64,000 nt of DNA, taken from the NCBI GenBank assembly GCA_040768925.1, contig JAXGLZ010000003.1:186001-250000 (forward strand), written 5' to 3'. This stretch comes from CALNBC01 sp040768925 (GTDB taxonomy: Bacteria; Bacillota; Clostridia; Christensenellales; CALWSW01). The number at the start of each line of letters is the position of its first letter. The first letter of the stretch is position 1. Of the stretch, positions 1-9,184 are shown piece after piece. The position numbers and the translations under genes are program-made. The notes beneath the pieces were generated by a model. The model saw only the letters and a list, made by a program, of their open reading frames with translations, did no database searches and was not told the DNA's origin.

Positions 1-498
1 ATGGAGGTTCTCCGCCGCCTTCGCAGGGAAAAGGAAACCGGCGTGATCCTCTTGACCGCCCGGGATTCCGTTTCGGACAAGGTCGCCGGGCTCGACGCCG
101 GGGCAAACGATTACATCACCAAGCCCTTCCACATCGAGGAACTGCTGGCTAGGATCCGCGCCCTCACCAGAAAAAACCCGTCGGCAGACAACGGCAGCGC
201 TCTTTTTGCCGGCGATCTTCAGTTGGATCGCTCCTCCCGCATGGCAACGCGGGCGGGGAAGTCCATAACCCTGACCAAGACCGAATACGATCTGCTGGAA
301 TGCCTTGTCCGGAATAAAAACCTCGTCCTGACAAGGGAGCAGATCCTGAACGCCGTCTGGGGCTATGAATACGTCGGCGACAGCAATATTGTGGACGTAT
401 ACATCCGTTATATTCGCGCGAAGATCAACGATACGCCGGACAACAAACTGATCGAGACCGTCAGAGGGGTGGGGTATGTCGTCCGCTGCCAGAACTAA
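1..498 (+). CDS. OmpR/PhoB-family response regulator, 5' partial
   Basis: This is the C-terminal part of a two-component response regulator. The window opens inside the receiver domain: the visible text has the conserved Thr of the LLTARD strand and the Lys of ITKPF, but the phospho-acceptor Asp lies upstream. The first ATG aligns with an internal position of the receiver domain, so it is not the true start. A winged-helix DNA-binding domain follows (about residues 65-162), with the typical ending VWGYEYVGDSNIVDVYIRYIR and RGVGYVVR. The histidine kinase starts inside its last codons, so the two are translationally coupled partners. The regulated genes cannot be told from the sequence. Confidence 0.95.
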   Translation: MEVLRRLRREKETGVILLTARDSVSDKVAGLDAGANDYITKPFHIEELLARIRALTRKNPSADNGSALFAGDLQLDRSSRMATRAGKSITLTKTEYDLLECLVRNKNLVLTREQILNAVWGYEYVGDSNIVDVYIRYIRAKINDTPDNKLIETVRGVGYVVRCQN

Positions 499-1867
499 GC
501 CGAAAAAACTCGCAACCCGGCTCGCATACGCCAATGTGGGGCTTTTTTCGGGCGTTCTTCTGTTGCTGAGCGCGGTTGTTTTTGCCGCCGCGTACATGCA
601 TCTGACCCAAACCCACGCCGAAAACCTGCGGGGAACAGCTCTTTTGATCTCGGATCACCTGGCGGACGAATACAACGAGGGCGAAGACCTTTCCAGGAAC
701 GGCCTGCTGAGTGACCTGAACACCAACTGGGACCTCAACCTGATCGTCCGGGATGCCTCGGGCAGAACCGTCAACGCCCTGCGGAACTATTATTTTGACG
801 AAGGCCCCCTTTCGGACGCGGACGAAAACATCCGGCTGAAAATGGTCCGGGGGCTGCTTTTGATGTACGCCAAAGTCCCCATCGGGCTGGACGGCGCGAA
901 TCCCGCCTCGCTGCTTCTTGTGCTGAACCTTCAAACGGAGATGGATTTTCTGACCCTGATCGCGGTCCTGCTGCTTTGCATGAACGCGGCGGGCATTCTT
1001 GCCGCGGCGGTCTTCAGCAGGAAAACGGCAAAGCGGATGCTCGCCCCGGTGGAGGGGATGATCTCCGCCGCCTCCGCCATCGACAGCGCAAACCTCAAAT
1101 GCAGGCTGGAGGTTCCCGAAAGCTACGAGGAACTGCGCGCCCTGGCCCTGACCGTCAACTCGATGCTCGACCGGGTGGAAAACGCCTTCCGGCTCCAGGG
1201 GCAGTTCGCGGCGGACGCCTCCCACGAACTGCGCACCCCTCTTTCCGTCATACAGGGGTATATCGACCTGCTGATCCGCTGGGGCGGGACCGACCCGGCG
1301 GTTCTGGCGGAGGCCGTGGCGGCATTGGACCATCAGACCCAATATATGAACCGGCTTGTGAACAATCTTTTGCTGATCGCCAGGCTGGAAAGCGGCCAAA
1401 ATGGCATCAACAGGGAAGAATTCGACGTTTCGGCGCTTTTTAAGGAACTGATGGCAGAGCAGGGCGTTTTGGACGCGGAGCATGAATATGCCGTAGAGGG
1501 CCCGGATTCCTGCCCCCTTTTTGCCGACCGCAGCATGGTGCGCCAGCTTTTGCGGATCCTTCTGGATAACGCGGCAAAATACACTCCGCCCGGGGGAACC
1601 ATCACCCTTTCCTGCGCAAAATCGCCGAAAAAAACGGCGCTTTCAGTGGCGGATACCGGCATAGGCATGGACCCGGAGGATCTGACCCACGCCTTTGAAA
1701 GGTTTTACCGGGCGGACAAGGCCAGAAGCCGCGCGACGGGCGGCATGGGACTGGGGCTTTCCATCGCCCGGTCCATCGTCGAAAGCCACGGCGGAACGGT
1801 TTTTGCCCGGGCAAGAAGCGGCGGATCCGGAACCGTCATCGAGATCGCCTTCCCGAATCCGGAATAA
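476..1867 (+). CDS. Membrane sensor histidine kinase
   Basis: The 463-residue kinase overlaps the response regulator by 23 bp. It has a transmembrane helix near residues 18-42, an extracytoplasmic sensing loop, and a second helix near 155-180. A HAMP-like linker follows, then a HisKA domain with the phospho-accepting His in DASHELRTPLSV (about residue 249). The HATPase domain has the N box (DNAAKY), a G1 box (VADTGIGM) and a G2-like GLGLSIAR. This is the standard architecture of an EnvZ/PhoR-type kinase that phosphorylates the upstream regulator. The extracytoplasmic loop (about 110 residues) has no motif I recognise, so the signal is unknown. Confidence 0.95.
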   Translation: MSSAARTKPKKLATRLAYANVGLFSGVLLLLSAVVFAAAYMHLTQTHAENLRGTALLISDHLADEYNEGEDLSRNGLLSDLNTNWDLNLIVRDASGRTVNALRNYYFDEGPLSDADENIRLKMVRGLLLMYAKVPIGLDGANPASLLLVLNLQTEMDFLTLIAVLLLCMNAAGILAAAVFSRKTAKRMLAPVEGMISAASAIDSANLKCRLEVPESYEELRALALTVNSMLDRVENAFRLQGQFAADASHELRTPLSVIQGYIDLLIRWGGTDPAVLAEAVAALDHQTQYMNRLVNNLLLIARLESGQNGINREEFDVSALFKELMAEQGVLDAEHEYAVEGPDSCPLFADRSMVRQLLRILLDNAAKYTPPGGTITLSCAKSPKKTALSVADTGIGMDPEDLTHAFERFYRADKARSRATGGMGLGLSIARSIVESHGGTVFARARSGGSGTVIEIAFPNPE

Positions 1868-1943
1868 GCGGAGCGCGGTTTTTAATGCGCTTTTAATGAT
1901 CTGCGGTTATCCTAATACATACCACAGAAAACGAGGAATGCGG

Positions 1944-2945
1944 ATGCCAAAACACTGGGTATTGATCCCTGCCTACAAGCCGGATTCCCGGCTTCTTGAC
2001 CTGATTGAAAAGCTCCGGGGAGCGTTTGATCTGCTGATTGTTGACGACGGAGGCGGTGAAGCTTTCGCCGCCGTTTTTGATTCCGCCGAAGGATTGGGCG
2101 CCACCGTGCTGCGCCACGAGGTCAACCGCGGCAAAGGCGCGGCCATTAAAACCGGCCTTTCCTGGCTTTTGGCAAGGCCGGAGGTTTCAAGCGTCATCAC
2201 CGCGGACGCCGACGGCCAGCACACGCCGGAGGACATCGAAAAAATCGCAAAAGCCCTGGACGAGCACCCCAAAACGGTAATCATCGGCGGCAGGGATTTT
2301 TCCCACATGCCCGCAAGGTCGCGCTTTGGCAACACGGTTACGCGTTTTTTCTTCCGTTTGGGAACAGGTTCGAGAATATCGGACACCCAGAGCGGCCTTC
2401 GGGGGCTGCCTTCCGTTTTCTTCGATCGGATGATCGCCGCAAAGGGCGACCGTTACGAATACGAGATGAACGTGCTTTTGAGCCTGGGGGAATGGGGTGC
2501 GCCGGCGCTGGAAATCCCGATCAGCACGATCTATATCGACGACAACAGTTCCTCCCACTTCAATTCGGTCAAAGACGGGTTGAAGGTCTTCTCCCGGGTG
2601 ATGCGCTATTTTCTGTCCGCCGTCATCAGCACCGGCGTCGATTACGCCCTTTACGCCCTGTTCCTGCTTTGGCTGCCCGCAAGTTTGAGCTATGCGGCGG
2701 CAAGGTCCTTCAGCTGCATCGTCAATTACCTGCTGAACGCCAAAATGGTCTTCAAACGCGCCCCCACCGCCCAAAACGCCCTGGGTTACTTCGCCCTGGC
2801 GATCGCCGTTATGGCCGCCGGCAGCGCGGGCGTAAAAGGCCTGACCGCCCTTGGCCTGGGGAACCTGGTTGCGAAACTCATCGTAGACTGCGTGCTGTTT
2901 GTGCTGAACTACTTCGTGCAAAAAAAGGTGATATTCAAGAAATAA
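1944..2945 (+). CDS. GT2 glycosyltransferase fused to a GtrA-like membrane domain
   Basis: The N-terminal half (about residues 1-215) is a family 2 glycosyltransferase of the dolichyl-phosphate-mannose synthase type, with a nucleotide-sugar-binding VDDGGG and the metal-binding DADGQH. The C-terminal part (about 220-333) is hydrophobic, with four predicted helices resembling GtrA. Such fusions are thought to make and flip polyprenyl-phosphate sugars for cell-envelope modification. The open frame extends upstream to 1695, but that part overlaps the kinase gene. ATG 1944 is preceded by ACGAGGA at good spacing; ATG 1938 is the alternative. It sits 76 bp after the kinase and may be co-transcribed with it. 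Confidence 0.85.
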   Translation: MPKHWVLIPAYKPDSRLLDLIEKLRGAFDLLIVDDGGGEAFAAVFDSAEGLGATVLRHEVNRGKGAAIKTGLSWLLARPEVSSVITADADGQHTPEDIEKIAKALDEHPKTVIIGGRDFSHMPARSRFGNTVTRFFFRLGTGSRISDTQSGLRGLPSVFFDRMIAAKGDRYEYEMNVLLSLGEWGAPALEIPISTIYIDDNSSSHFNSVKDGLKVFSRVMRYFLSAVISTGVDYALYALFLLWLPASLSYAAARSFSCIVNYLLNAKMVFKRAPTAQNALGYFALAIAVMAAGSAGVKGLTALGLGNLVAKLIVDCVLFVLNYFVQKKVIFKK

Positions 2946-2991
2946 CCCGGGCTTATCCGCCAAAAACTCGGCGATCCCGCCCTGCTTCTTT

Positions 2992-3022
2992 GGCAGGCAA
3001 AAACCCGCGCCTGCCTTTTTTT
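2992..3022 (+). terminator. Rho-independent terminator after the glycosyltransferase gene
   Basis: GGCAGGC (2992-2998) pairs with GCCTGCC (3009-3015) and is followed directly by a run of T. It closes the regulator-kinase-glycosyltransferase unit. Confidence 0.8.
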
Positions 3023-3035
3023 GCCGCAGCCGCAG

Positions 3036-3064
3036 TTGAAATAGCTTCCGTTCGGTGTTAGAAT
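3036..3064 (+). promoter_or_regulatory. Sigma-A-type promoter for the ketopantoate reductase gene
   Basis: TTGAAA (3036-3041) and TAGAAT (3059-3064) are separated by 17 bp and lie just downstream of the preceding terminator, 31 bp before the chosen start codon. Confidence 0.6.
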
Positions 3065-3094
3065 CACATGCACAGTATCATTGGGAGGTTCATT

Positions 3095-4009
3095 ATGACT
3101 TACGAAAAAATTGCGGTCATCGGCCTCGGCGCGGTCGGCTGCTCCTACGCGCATCTGATCCAGAAAAACGGCCTGGAACTGAAAATCATCGCCGGCGGGG
3201 AACGGGCGGGGCGCATTTCCTCCGGAATGCTGATCAACGGCGAAACCATCCTGTTCGACACCGTTGCTCCCGGCGAAACATACGACGCGGATCTGCTGCT
3301 CGTGGCCTGCAAATTTCACAACCTGAACCAGGTGATCGCGGATATGGCCGGCTGCGTCGGCAAGGACACCGTGATCGTTTCCCTTCTCAACGGCCTTGGG
3401 GCGGAGGAGCTCCTTCAATCGGCATACCCCAAAAACACCGTGCTTTATTGCCGCGTCGCCGGGCTGGCGGTGCTGAAAAACGGCAGCGAGCTTTCCATCG
3501 GCGGCTATGGCGGCTGGAAAGCCGGCGCGGCGGACAACACGGTGGTCAGCCCCGCCGTTGCGGCGCTTGCCGCTTTTTGCGAACGGATCGGCCTGCCGCT
3601 GGTCGTTCCCGCGGATATGCTGCACGCGGTCTGGTGGAAGCTGATGTGCAACGTCGGCATCAACCAGTGCTCCGCCGTGCTCCGCGCGCCTTACGGCGTT
3701 TTCCAAAAGATCCCGGAAGCCCGGAACATGATGCTTTCCGCCATGGAGGAAGTCCGCGCCGTCGCCCCGTCCGCCGGAGTGACGCTGACGGACGAGGACG
3801 TTGCCGAATGGCTCGGCCTGCTGGATTCCCTTGTGGACTGGGGCAAAACCTCCATGCTGCAGGACGTTGAGGCCAAAAGGAAGACCGAGGTGGAAATCCT
3901 TGCCGGTTCCGTCATCAAAGCCGGAGAAAAGCTCGGCGTTCCCACCCCCGTGAACCGCTTCCTTTTCAATCAGCTCCGCGCCATCGAAAAGATGAACGGC
4001 ATCGGCTGA
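3095..4009 (+). CDS. panE: 2-dehydropantoate 2-reductase (ketopantoate reductase)
   Basis: The 304-residue protein starts with a Rossmann dinucleotide-binding motif (VIGLGAVGCSYA) and has the two-domain layout of the ApbA/PanE family. The C-terminal helical domain contains VWWKLMCNVGINQCSA, which matches the family's catalytic-lysine region (K in WWKLM). These enzymes reduce ketopantoate to pantoate with NADPH in pantothenate/CoA synthesis. Many paralogues act on other 2-keto acids, so the substrate is family-level inference. ATG 3095 is chosen because GGGAGG lies 8 bp upstream; ATG 3068 would place that site inside the gene. It is a single-gene unit between two terminators. Confidence 0.85.
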   Translation: MTYEKIAVIGLGAVGCSYAHLIQKNGLELKIIAGGERAGRISSGMLINGETILFDTVAPGETYDADLLLVACKFHNLNQVIADMAGCVGKDTVIVSLLNGLGAEELLQSAYPKNTVLYCRVAGLAVLKNGSELSIGGYGGWKAGAADNTVVSPAVAALAAFCERIGLPLVVPADMLHAVWWKLMCNVGINQCSAVLRAPYGVFQKIPEARNMMLSAMEEVRAVAPSAGVTLTDEDVAEWLGLLDSLVDWGKTSMLQDVEAKRKTEVEILAGSVIKAGEKLGVPTPVNRFLFNQLRAIEKMNGIG

Positions 4010-4040
4010 ACGGGCCGAAAACGGATTTTACGGACTATCA

Positions 4041-4075
4041 AAACGGCGCTCCCGAATGAACGGGGAGCGCCGTTT
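4041..4075. terminator. Bidirectional terminator between convergent genes
   Basis: AAACGGCGCTCCCG and CGGGGAGCGCCGTTT form a long GC stem with a 6-nt loop. T-rich sequence follows on both strands. It separates panE from the minus-strand galU operon. Confidence 0.85.
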
Positions 4076-4118
4076 GATTTTGCGGTGCTGTTTGGCTTTT
4101 CCCAAAGAACGCCCGGTC

Positions 4119-5042
4119 TTAACCGAGGTTGCAGATGGTTTCCTCGCCGTTGACGGTCACGATCGCCCCGCCCTCGGTGCAGCGGACCGCTTCCGCGCTT
4201 TCCCCGGCGAAGGCGCCCCAGTTGATGGGAACCTCCTCAAAGACGGAATCCGCCCTGTCGGCGCCTATCGCGCAGTTCAGGCCGTTCGCCCCGGTGAAAT
4301 AGCGGGTGTTCGCGTAAACGCTCTCGCCGTCCCACACCTGGGCGTAATACCCGTCCGAGCCCTTGACGACCTCGATCGTCCTGACCGGGGTTTCGCCGTC
4401 GGTGCCGAACACGGTGCAGGTCATGCGAGTCATGGTCGAGCTGATTTTGCCCTCGATCCGCGCGCCCGTATTAAAGCTGGCGGTCATCGTGTAATTCCCG
4501 CCGGCCGCTTTGATGATTGCGCCGCCTTCCCCCCATTCGCCCGGGGTCTCGCCCTTTTCCAGCCCTGTGAAATAAGAGCAGATGTCCTCCACCGTTCCGT
4601 TGGCCTGGGCCAGGGCGAGCTTAAAGCTCAGCATGCGGAGGGAATGGGCCCCGGCCACCGCCGCAAAGCGCGATTCGGATTCTTGATACGCCTCCCTGTA
4701 TGCGAAAAGAAGCGTTTCCACAGGGTTGATTGCGCCGGTCGATTCTTCTTCGCCGTTTTCGACGCCGTCCCGCCCGTTTTGCCCGTCCTGGGGATCGGTT
4801 TCGCCGGCCGGTTCGGCCGGCGCGTTCGCGCTGACGGAATCCGGGCTGGCGGACACGGTTTCTGCAGGCGTGGTCGAGGGCGTTATTGTGGAAAAAGGCT
4901 GCTTTTGGTTGCTGATGATCAACACCGCGACAATCAGCGCCACAACCCCAAAAAGTACCAGAAACGCCGTCTTCCATCCGCTTTTTTTCGGCCGCGCGCT
5001 GTCGAGCATAACGGGAATGTATTTGTTGGTCCTTCGCAGCAT
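4119..5042 (-). CDS. Membrane-anchored extracytoplasmic protein of unknown function
   Basis: The 307-residue protein has a short basic N-terminus, one transmembrane helix (about residues 23-45, TAFLVLFGVVALIVAVLII) and a Ser/Thr/Pro/Asp-rich linker (about 48-105). A globular extracytoplasmic domain of about 200 residues follows. I recognise no catalytic motif in it. The gene begins one base after the stop of the upstream lipoprotein gene, with AGAGG before the ATG, so the two are very likely co-expressed. It is last in the operon galU, deaminase, lipoprotein, this gene. Confidence 0.7.
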   Translation of the reverse strand: MLRRTNKYIPVMLDSARPKKSGWKTAFLVLFGVVALIVAVLIISNQKQPFSTITPSTTPAETVSASPDSVSANAPAEPAGETDPQDGQNGRDGVENGEEESTGAINPVETLLFAYREAYQESESRFAAVAGAHSLRMLSFKLALAQANGTVEDICSYFTGLEKGETPGEWGEGGAIIKAAGGNYTMTASFNTGARIEGKISSTMTRMTCTVFGTDGETPVRTIEVVKGSDGYYAQVWDGESVYANTRYFTGANGLNCAIGADRADSVFEEVPINWGAFAGESAEAVRCTEGGAIVTVNGEETICNLG

Positions 5043-5043
5043 G

Positions 5044-6870
5044 CTAACCTCTCAGCTCAAGCTTATAGGTGGCGCGCAGGGTCGTAGTTTCGTCCGCATA
5101 ATAATGCGGGATGAACAGCACCGCCGGGTCCGGCGTCACCCTGAAGTCCGAAGCGGCCATTTCCGCGCATTTTGTCGTTGTTTGGGAATCCATGTCGTAG
5201 GAATACAGTTCAAATCCGTATTCCGCCTCGCCGGAAGTATCCGTTCCCTCGGTATAATAAAGCAGCCCGCTCTGGCCCCATTCGAAGTTGATGACGTACT
5301 TGTCCTTCACGAGGTAGGTTTCCTCCCCCGTGGTCATCGAGCGGATCTTGATGCTGGTGTTGTTCTGGGTTTCATCCCCTTCGTCGCCGATGCCGAAGGA
5401 TTCGAGGATCGCCATATACCTGCCGTCCGGCGAGATGGCGAAGCTGTCTCCCGTGGTGATCTCCGCCCGCATGCCGCCTTCCGGCTTGATCCTGTAGATC
5501 CTTCCCGTCCCTTCCTTGTCCGGATTCGAGAAGTAAAGATCGCCGTTATAAAAGGCCAGGTCGCCGTCTTCGATCTCCTTGTCCTCGACGACGGTGATGC
5601 GCTGGGATTCGTCGGTGATCGTGAAGTCGTACTTCATCAGCTCCAGCGAATCGTTGCCGCTCATCACGTAGATCTCGGAGCCCAGAAGATCCCAGATGAA
5701 ACGGGTGGTGATCTTCCCGAGCCCGTAATCGCTGACGTTCGTCAGCTTTTGAGTATCCAGGTTCAGAACGTAAAGGTAACAGACTTCCTCCGCCCGCTCA
5801 AGGATCGCCAGCTTTCTGCCGTCCGGCGAATAGCGCGCCATGATGATCGAGAAAAAATCCGCCTCGGTCAGGCGGTTCAGCCTGCCCTCCGCGTCCAGGG
5901 ACCAGAGTTCTTCCGTGCTCTCGGCGCCCTGGGTCCCCTCCTCCCGAATCACCCGGGAAAAAACCGCGGTGTTCCCGTCCGGCGAGGAGCAAAGGTAAAT
6001 CCCGTCCTCCATCACCACGGGAAGAACCGTGGCTTCGCCGTTGAGCTTCACGACGGCGGTTTCAAAGATCCTGGCGTTGGCGTTCACGGTGGACCAGTCG
6101 GGAAGGCTGTTCCCAAAAAGCGCCTGCACGCCGGTTCCGCCTTCGCCCAGGTTCTGACGGACCCCTTCCGGCAGTTCTTCGATAAACGCTTCGGCTTCTT
6201 CCTTTGTGTCAAACGGGCGGGAAATCAGGGTGGTCTTCCCGCAGGCGCACAGCGTCGGGAACAGGCCGATCCCTTCGGCGGTCCCTTGCGCGAAGGCGGC
6301 CAGGGCGTCCGCTGTTGCGTACCATTTGGCGGAAGCGTCGATCTCGCTTGGCGTGAAGGTGACCGAGAGGGCGCCGCCGGACTCCCTGACCGACGCCTGA
6401 ACCCCTTCCCTGAGCTGAAAAATGATGCGGAAGCGGTCGTCGTTGGTCTGGAACTGCCTGAACACGCCGTAAAACAGGTCGGCGGCGGAACCGAGGTCCA
6501 GGGTGCGGTCGTAATCCCAATAGTTCAGCTCAAAAAACTCAACAACAAAGCGCTGGGGCGCGCCGGTCATATACGCCCGGTATTTGGGAACGTTCTGAAC
6601 CTCCGTCTGGGTGGTCCCGTTCCGTTCGCTGCCGGAGGCAAAGGCCATCGTCGCGGTTACCGCGCCGTCCTCCTTTGCAAAATCGATGGAAAGGCAGTTG
6701 CTGTTCGCGATTTTTTTGCCGCCGGAGGCGACGATTTCATACGGCGCGTCGGGCAGGGGCGTGGGCGACGGGGTCGCCGAAACGTCCGGCGGGGGGGTTG
6801 CCCCCGGCGAGCAGGCCGCAAGGGTCAGCGCCGAAACGGCGGCCAGCAGAATGGCGATGATCTTTCTCAT
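5044..6870 (-). CDS. Lipoprotein with beta-propeller-like repeats
   Basis: The 608-residue protein has a lipoprotein signal peptide ending in LTLAAC and a Thr/Pro-rich linker. The C-terminal 350 residues contain repeated strands of the type SPDGRKLAIL and SPDGRYMAIL, plus NADPH-unrelated blocks such as DLAFYNGDLYFSN. This resembles WD40-like/TolB-type propeller repeats (PD40). The N-terminal part (about 50-190) has a beta-rich region that may be an AMIN-like domain (VEFFELNYWDYDRTLDLG), but I am not sure. It lies 34 bp after the deaminase gene. It probably acts outside the membrane, with the adjacent anchored protein as a likely partner. The function is unknown. Confidence 0.7.
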   Translation of the reverse strand: MRKIIAILLAAVSALTLAACSPGATPPPDVSATPSPTPLPDAPYEIVASGGKKIANSNCLSIDFAKEDGAVTATMAFASGSERNGTTQTEVQNVPKYRAYMTGAPQRFVVEFFELNYWDYDRTLDLGSAADLFYGVFRQFQTNDDRFRIIFQLREGVQASVRESGGALSVTFTPSEIDASAKWYATADALAAFAQGTAEGIGLFPTLCACGKTTLISRPFDTKEEAEAFIEELPEGVRQNLGEGGTGVQALFGNSLPDWSTVNANARIFETAVVKLNGEATVLPVVMEDGIYLCSSPDGNTAVFSRVIREEGTQGAESTEELWSLDAEGRLNRLTEADFFSIIMARYSPDGRKLAILERAEEVCYLYVLNLDTQKLTNVSDYGLGKITTRFIWDLLGSEIYVMSGNDSLELMKYDFTITDESQRITVVEDKEIEDGDLAFYNGDLYFSNPDKEGTGRIYRIKPEGGMRAEITTGDSFAISPDGRYMAILESFGIGDEGDETQNNTSIKIRSMTTGEETYLVKDKYVINFEWGQSGLLYYTEGTDTSGEAEYGFELYSYDMDSQTTTKCAEMAASDFRVTPDPAVLFIPHYYADETTTLRATYKLELRG

Positions 6871-6904
6871 TGGATACCCTTCATCAAAAATTCACAGCAT
6901 GGAT

Positions 6905-8176
6905 TCACAGTTCGTAACGCTCAACGATGCGAAGGACCTCCGAGGAAACGCGCTCCAGATCCAGCGAATAAAACGCGCCGTTTTCGTAGAGGATCCGGCC
7001 GTTTACCATGGTCATCCGCACGTCCGCCGCCGCGGCGGAATAGACGGCCGCGGAGCGGAGATCGTTCCCCGGCAGCATGTTCGGAACCTTTGTGTCGATG
7101 CGGATAAGATCCGCCAGCGCCCCGGGGGCGAGCCTTCCCGCGTTGAAGCCCAGGGCAAAGGCGCCGTTGACCGTGGCCATGGAAAGGGCCTGCTTTGCGG
7201 TGACCACCGTCGCGTTTGCGGCGATCCCCTTGTGCAGCGTCGCGGCGAGGCGCAGTTCCTCGAACATGTCCAGATTGTTGTTGCTGGCCGCGCCGTCCGT
7301 CCCCAAAGAGATGTTGATCCTGTGAGCAAGCATGACGGGAACGGGGGCAATGCCGCTGCCCAGCTTGAGGTTGCTCTGGGGGCAGTGCAGCACATGGGCC
7401 CTGGCCGCGCCGATCAGGGCGGCGTCGTCCTCGTCGATATGCACGCAGTGGGCCAGCAGCGTCTTTTCGTGCAGCATGCCCAAAGACGCCAAATACGCCG
7501 CGGGGGTAAGCCCGTGGCGGAGCTTGCATTCCTCATGCTCCTGGAAGGTTTCGCTCAGGTGAACGTGCAGCGGCGCGTTCAGCTTTTGGGCCAGATCCCC
7601 CGCGGCCGCGAGCGTCGCGCTGTTGCAGGTGTATTCCGCGTGGGGGGTGATCCCGATTCTGATCCTGCCGTCTTCCGCACCGTCGTATTCCTCAAAAAGG
7701 GACTTTGCCAGGGCCAGGCGGGATTTGCCGTCGTCGTTTCCGGTGATGATCCCCTGGCCTAAAAGGGCGCGCATTCCGGAATCGGCGACCGCCTTCGCGG
7801 TCTGATCCATAAAGAAATACATATCGTTGATGCAGGTGCAGCCGCCCCGGATGCACTCCGCAGCCGCAAGCATGGCCCCCCAGTAGGCGTCCTGTGCCGT
7901 CAGCCTGTCCTCAAGGGGCCAGATCCGCTCCCGCAGCCAGGCGGAAAGCTCCATATCGTCCGCCGCGTTGCGAAAAAGGGTCATGGCCATGTGGCTGTGG
8001 GCGTTGACAAGGCCGGGCATCAGCAGATCGCCGCCGCAGTCGATCACCCTTTGGGCGAGAAAGCCTTCGGGAACATCCCCGACGAAGGCGATCAGCTTGT
8101 CCGCAACGCCGAGGCAGCCGGAAACGACTTCCCCCGTGGCCAAAAGGATGCGCGCATTGGTGAAAAGCGTGTTCAT
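6905..8176 (-). CDS. mtaD: 5-methylthioadenosine/S-adenosylhomocysteine deaminase-like amidohydrolase
   Basis: The 423-residue protein belongs to the metal-dependent amidohydrolase superfamily. It has the metal-binding HSH motif in NAHSHMAMTLFRN (about residues 60-62), later ligands in HVHLSET and AHCVHID, and the catalytic Asp in SLGTDGAASNN. The MTLFRNAADD and ERIWPLED segments are typical of MtaD/SsnA-type deaminases. MtaD deaminates SAH, methylthioadenosine and related nucleosides as part of methyl-cycle salvage. Paralogues act on other heterocycles, so the substrate is inferred. The start overlaps the galU stop by 4 bp (ATGA), which shows translational coupling. Confidence 0.85.
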   Translation of the reverse strand: MNTLFTNARILLATGEVVSGCLGVADKLIAFVGDVPEGFLAQRVIDCGGDLLMPGLVNAHSHMAMTLFRNAADDMELSAWLRERIWPLEDRLTAQDAYWGAMLAAAECIRGGCTCINDMYFFMDQTAKAVADSGMRALLGQGIITGNDDGKSRLALAKSLFEEYDGAEDGRIRIGITPHAEYTCNSATLAAAGDLAQKLNAPLHVHLSETFQEHEECKLRHGLTPAAYLASLGMLHEKTLLAHCVHIDEDDAALIGAARAHVLHCPQSNLKLGSGIAPVPVMLAHRINISLGTDGAASNNNLDMFEELRLAATLHKGIAANATVVTAKQALSMATVNGAFALGFNAGRLAPGALADLIRIDTKVPNMLPGNDLRSAAVYSAAAADVRMTMVNGRILYENGAFYSLDLERVSSEVLRIVERYEL

Positions 8177-9117
8177 GGACGGGTCTCCTGCAGGGTCTTT
8201 CTCCTTTTGAGTTCCGCGGCGATCGCTTCGTGCACGGGCAGATTCTTGTCCAGCGAAACGGCCGCGAGATAGCGGGCGAAGGACGGCGAGAGCGTTTCGT
8301 GGCGCAGGGCGTATTCCACCGTCGCCGCGAGGTAGCCGAGCTTGTCGCCCGTGTCGTAACGGGCGCCCTCAAAGCGGCAGGCGTAGATGTTCTGAGTGGT
8401 CAAAAGGGTCCTCAAGGCGTCGGTCAGCTGGATCTCGCCCTTGACGCCGGGCTGGGCGTTTTTGAGGATGGAGAATATTTCCGGGGTAATGATATAGCGC
8501 CCCAGGATCGCGATGTTTGACGGCGCGACGTCCAGCGAGGGTTTTTCCACAAGGTCACGGACCTTGCAGAAGTTCCCGGTGAACGGACCCGCCGGATCGA
8601 CGATGCCATAACGGCTGACCAGCGCGTCCGGCACGGTCTGCACGCCGAGCACCGAAGAGCCCGTGTTGGCGTAAACTTCGATGAGCTGGCGCAGCGCGGG
8701 CTTCCTGGGATTGTAGACGATATCGTCCCCCAGCAGCACGGCAAAGGGCTCGTTGCCGATAAAGTGGTTCGCGCAATAAACCGCGTGGCCAAGGCCCAGC
8801 GGCTCCTGCTGCCTGATATAATAGATATCCGCGAGGTTCGCGATCGCCCTGACCGTTTCCAGCATTTCGGTCTGGCCCTTGCGCTCCAGTTCCTGCTCCA
8901 GCTCGACAGAGCGGTCAAAATGATCTTCGATGGACTTTTTGGTGCGCCCTGTTATGATGATGATCGTATCCACGCCCGAAGCCACCGCCTCTTCGACGAT
9001 GAACTGTATCGCGGGCTTGTCCACGATGGGTAGCATTTCTTTGGCCTGTGCTTTCGTCGCCGGCAAAAAGCGCGTGCCCAGACCGGCCGCTGGGATGACG
9101 GCTTTGCGTATCCGCAT
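8173..9117 (-). CDS. galU: UTP--glucose-1-phosphate uridylyltransferase
   Basis: The 314-residue enzyme opens with the nucleotidyltransferase signature AVIPAAGLGTRFLPATKAQAKEMLPI and keeps the bacterial GalU segments (LPIVDKPAIQFIVEEA, RQQEPLGLGHAV, LLGDDIVY). It makes UDP-glucose for envelope polysaccharides and glycolipids. The reading frame extends 69 codons upstream, but AAGGAGG placed 5 nt before ATG 9117 fixes the start. It is the first gene of the minus-strand operon with the deaminase and two envelope proteins. Confidence 0.93.
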   Translation of the reverse strand: MRIRKAVIPAAGLGTRFLPATKAQAKEMLPIVDKPAIQFIVEEAVASGVDTIIIITGRTKKSIEDHFDRSVELEQELERKGQTEMLETVRAIANLADIYYIRQQEPLGLGHAVYCANHFIGNEPFAVLLGDDIVYNPRKPALRQLIEVYANTGSSVLGVQTVPDALVSRYGIVDPAGPFTGNFCKVRDLVEKPSLDVAPSNIAILGRYIITPEIFSILKNAQPGVKGEIQLTDALRTLLTTQNIYACRFEGARYDTGDKLGYLAATVEYALRHETLSPSFARYLAAVSLDKNLPVHEAIAAELKRRKTLQETRP

Positions 9118-9175
9118 GGCTGCCTCCTTGTGTTGATGATCGGCCGCTTCAAATCCGCAGACCTTTTCAAAGTGC

Positions 9176-9184
9176 ATTATATCA
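9176..9184 (-). promoter_or_regulatory. Extended -10 element for the galU operon
   Basis: On the minus strand the text reads TGATATAAT about 60 nt before galU. It has the TGn extension but no good -35 box. Confidence 0.4.

Noticed and set aside
1695..1943. Upstream extension of the glycosyltransferase frame
   Set aside because: It overlaps the kinase gene, reads as Arg/Ser-rich shadow text, and a good ribosome site lies before 1944.
4726..7107. A 793-codon plus-strand frame across the two envelope-protein genes
   Set aside because: It is antisense to two genes with signal peptides and good spacing, and its translation is low-complexity Arg/Gly/His-rich text.
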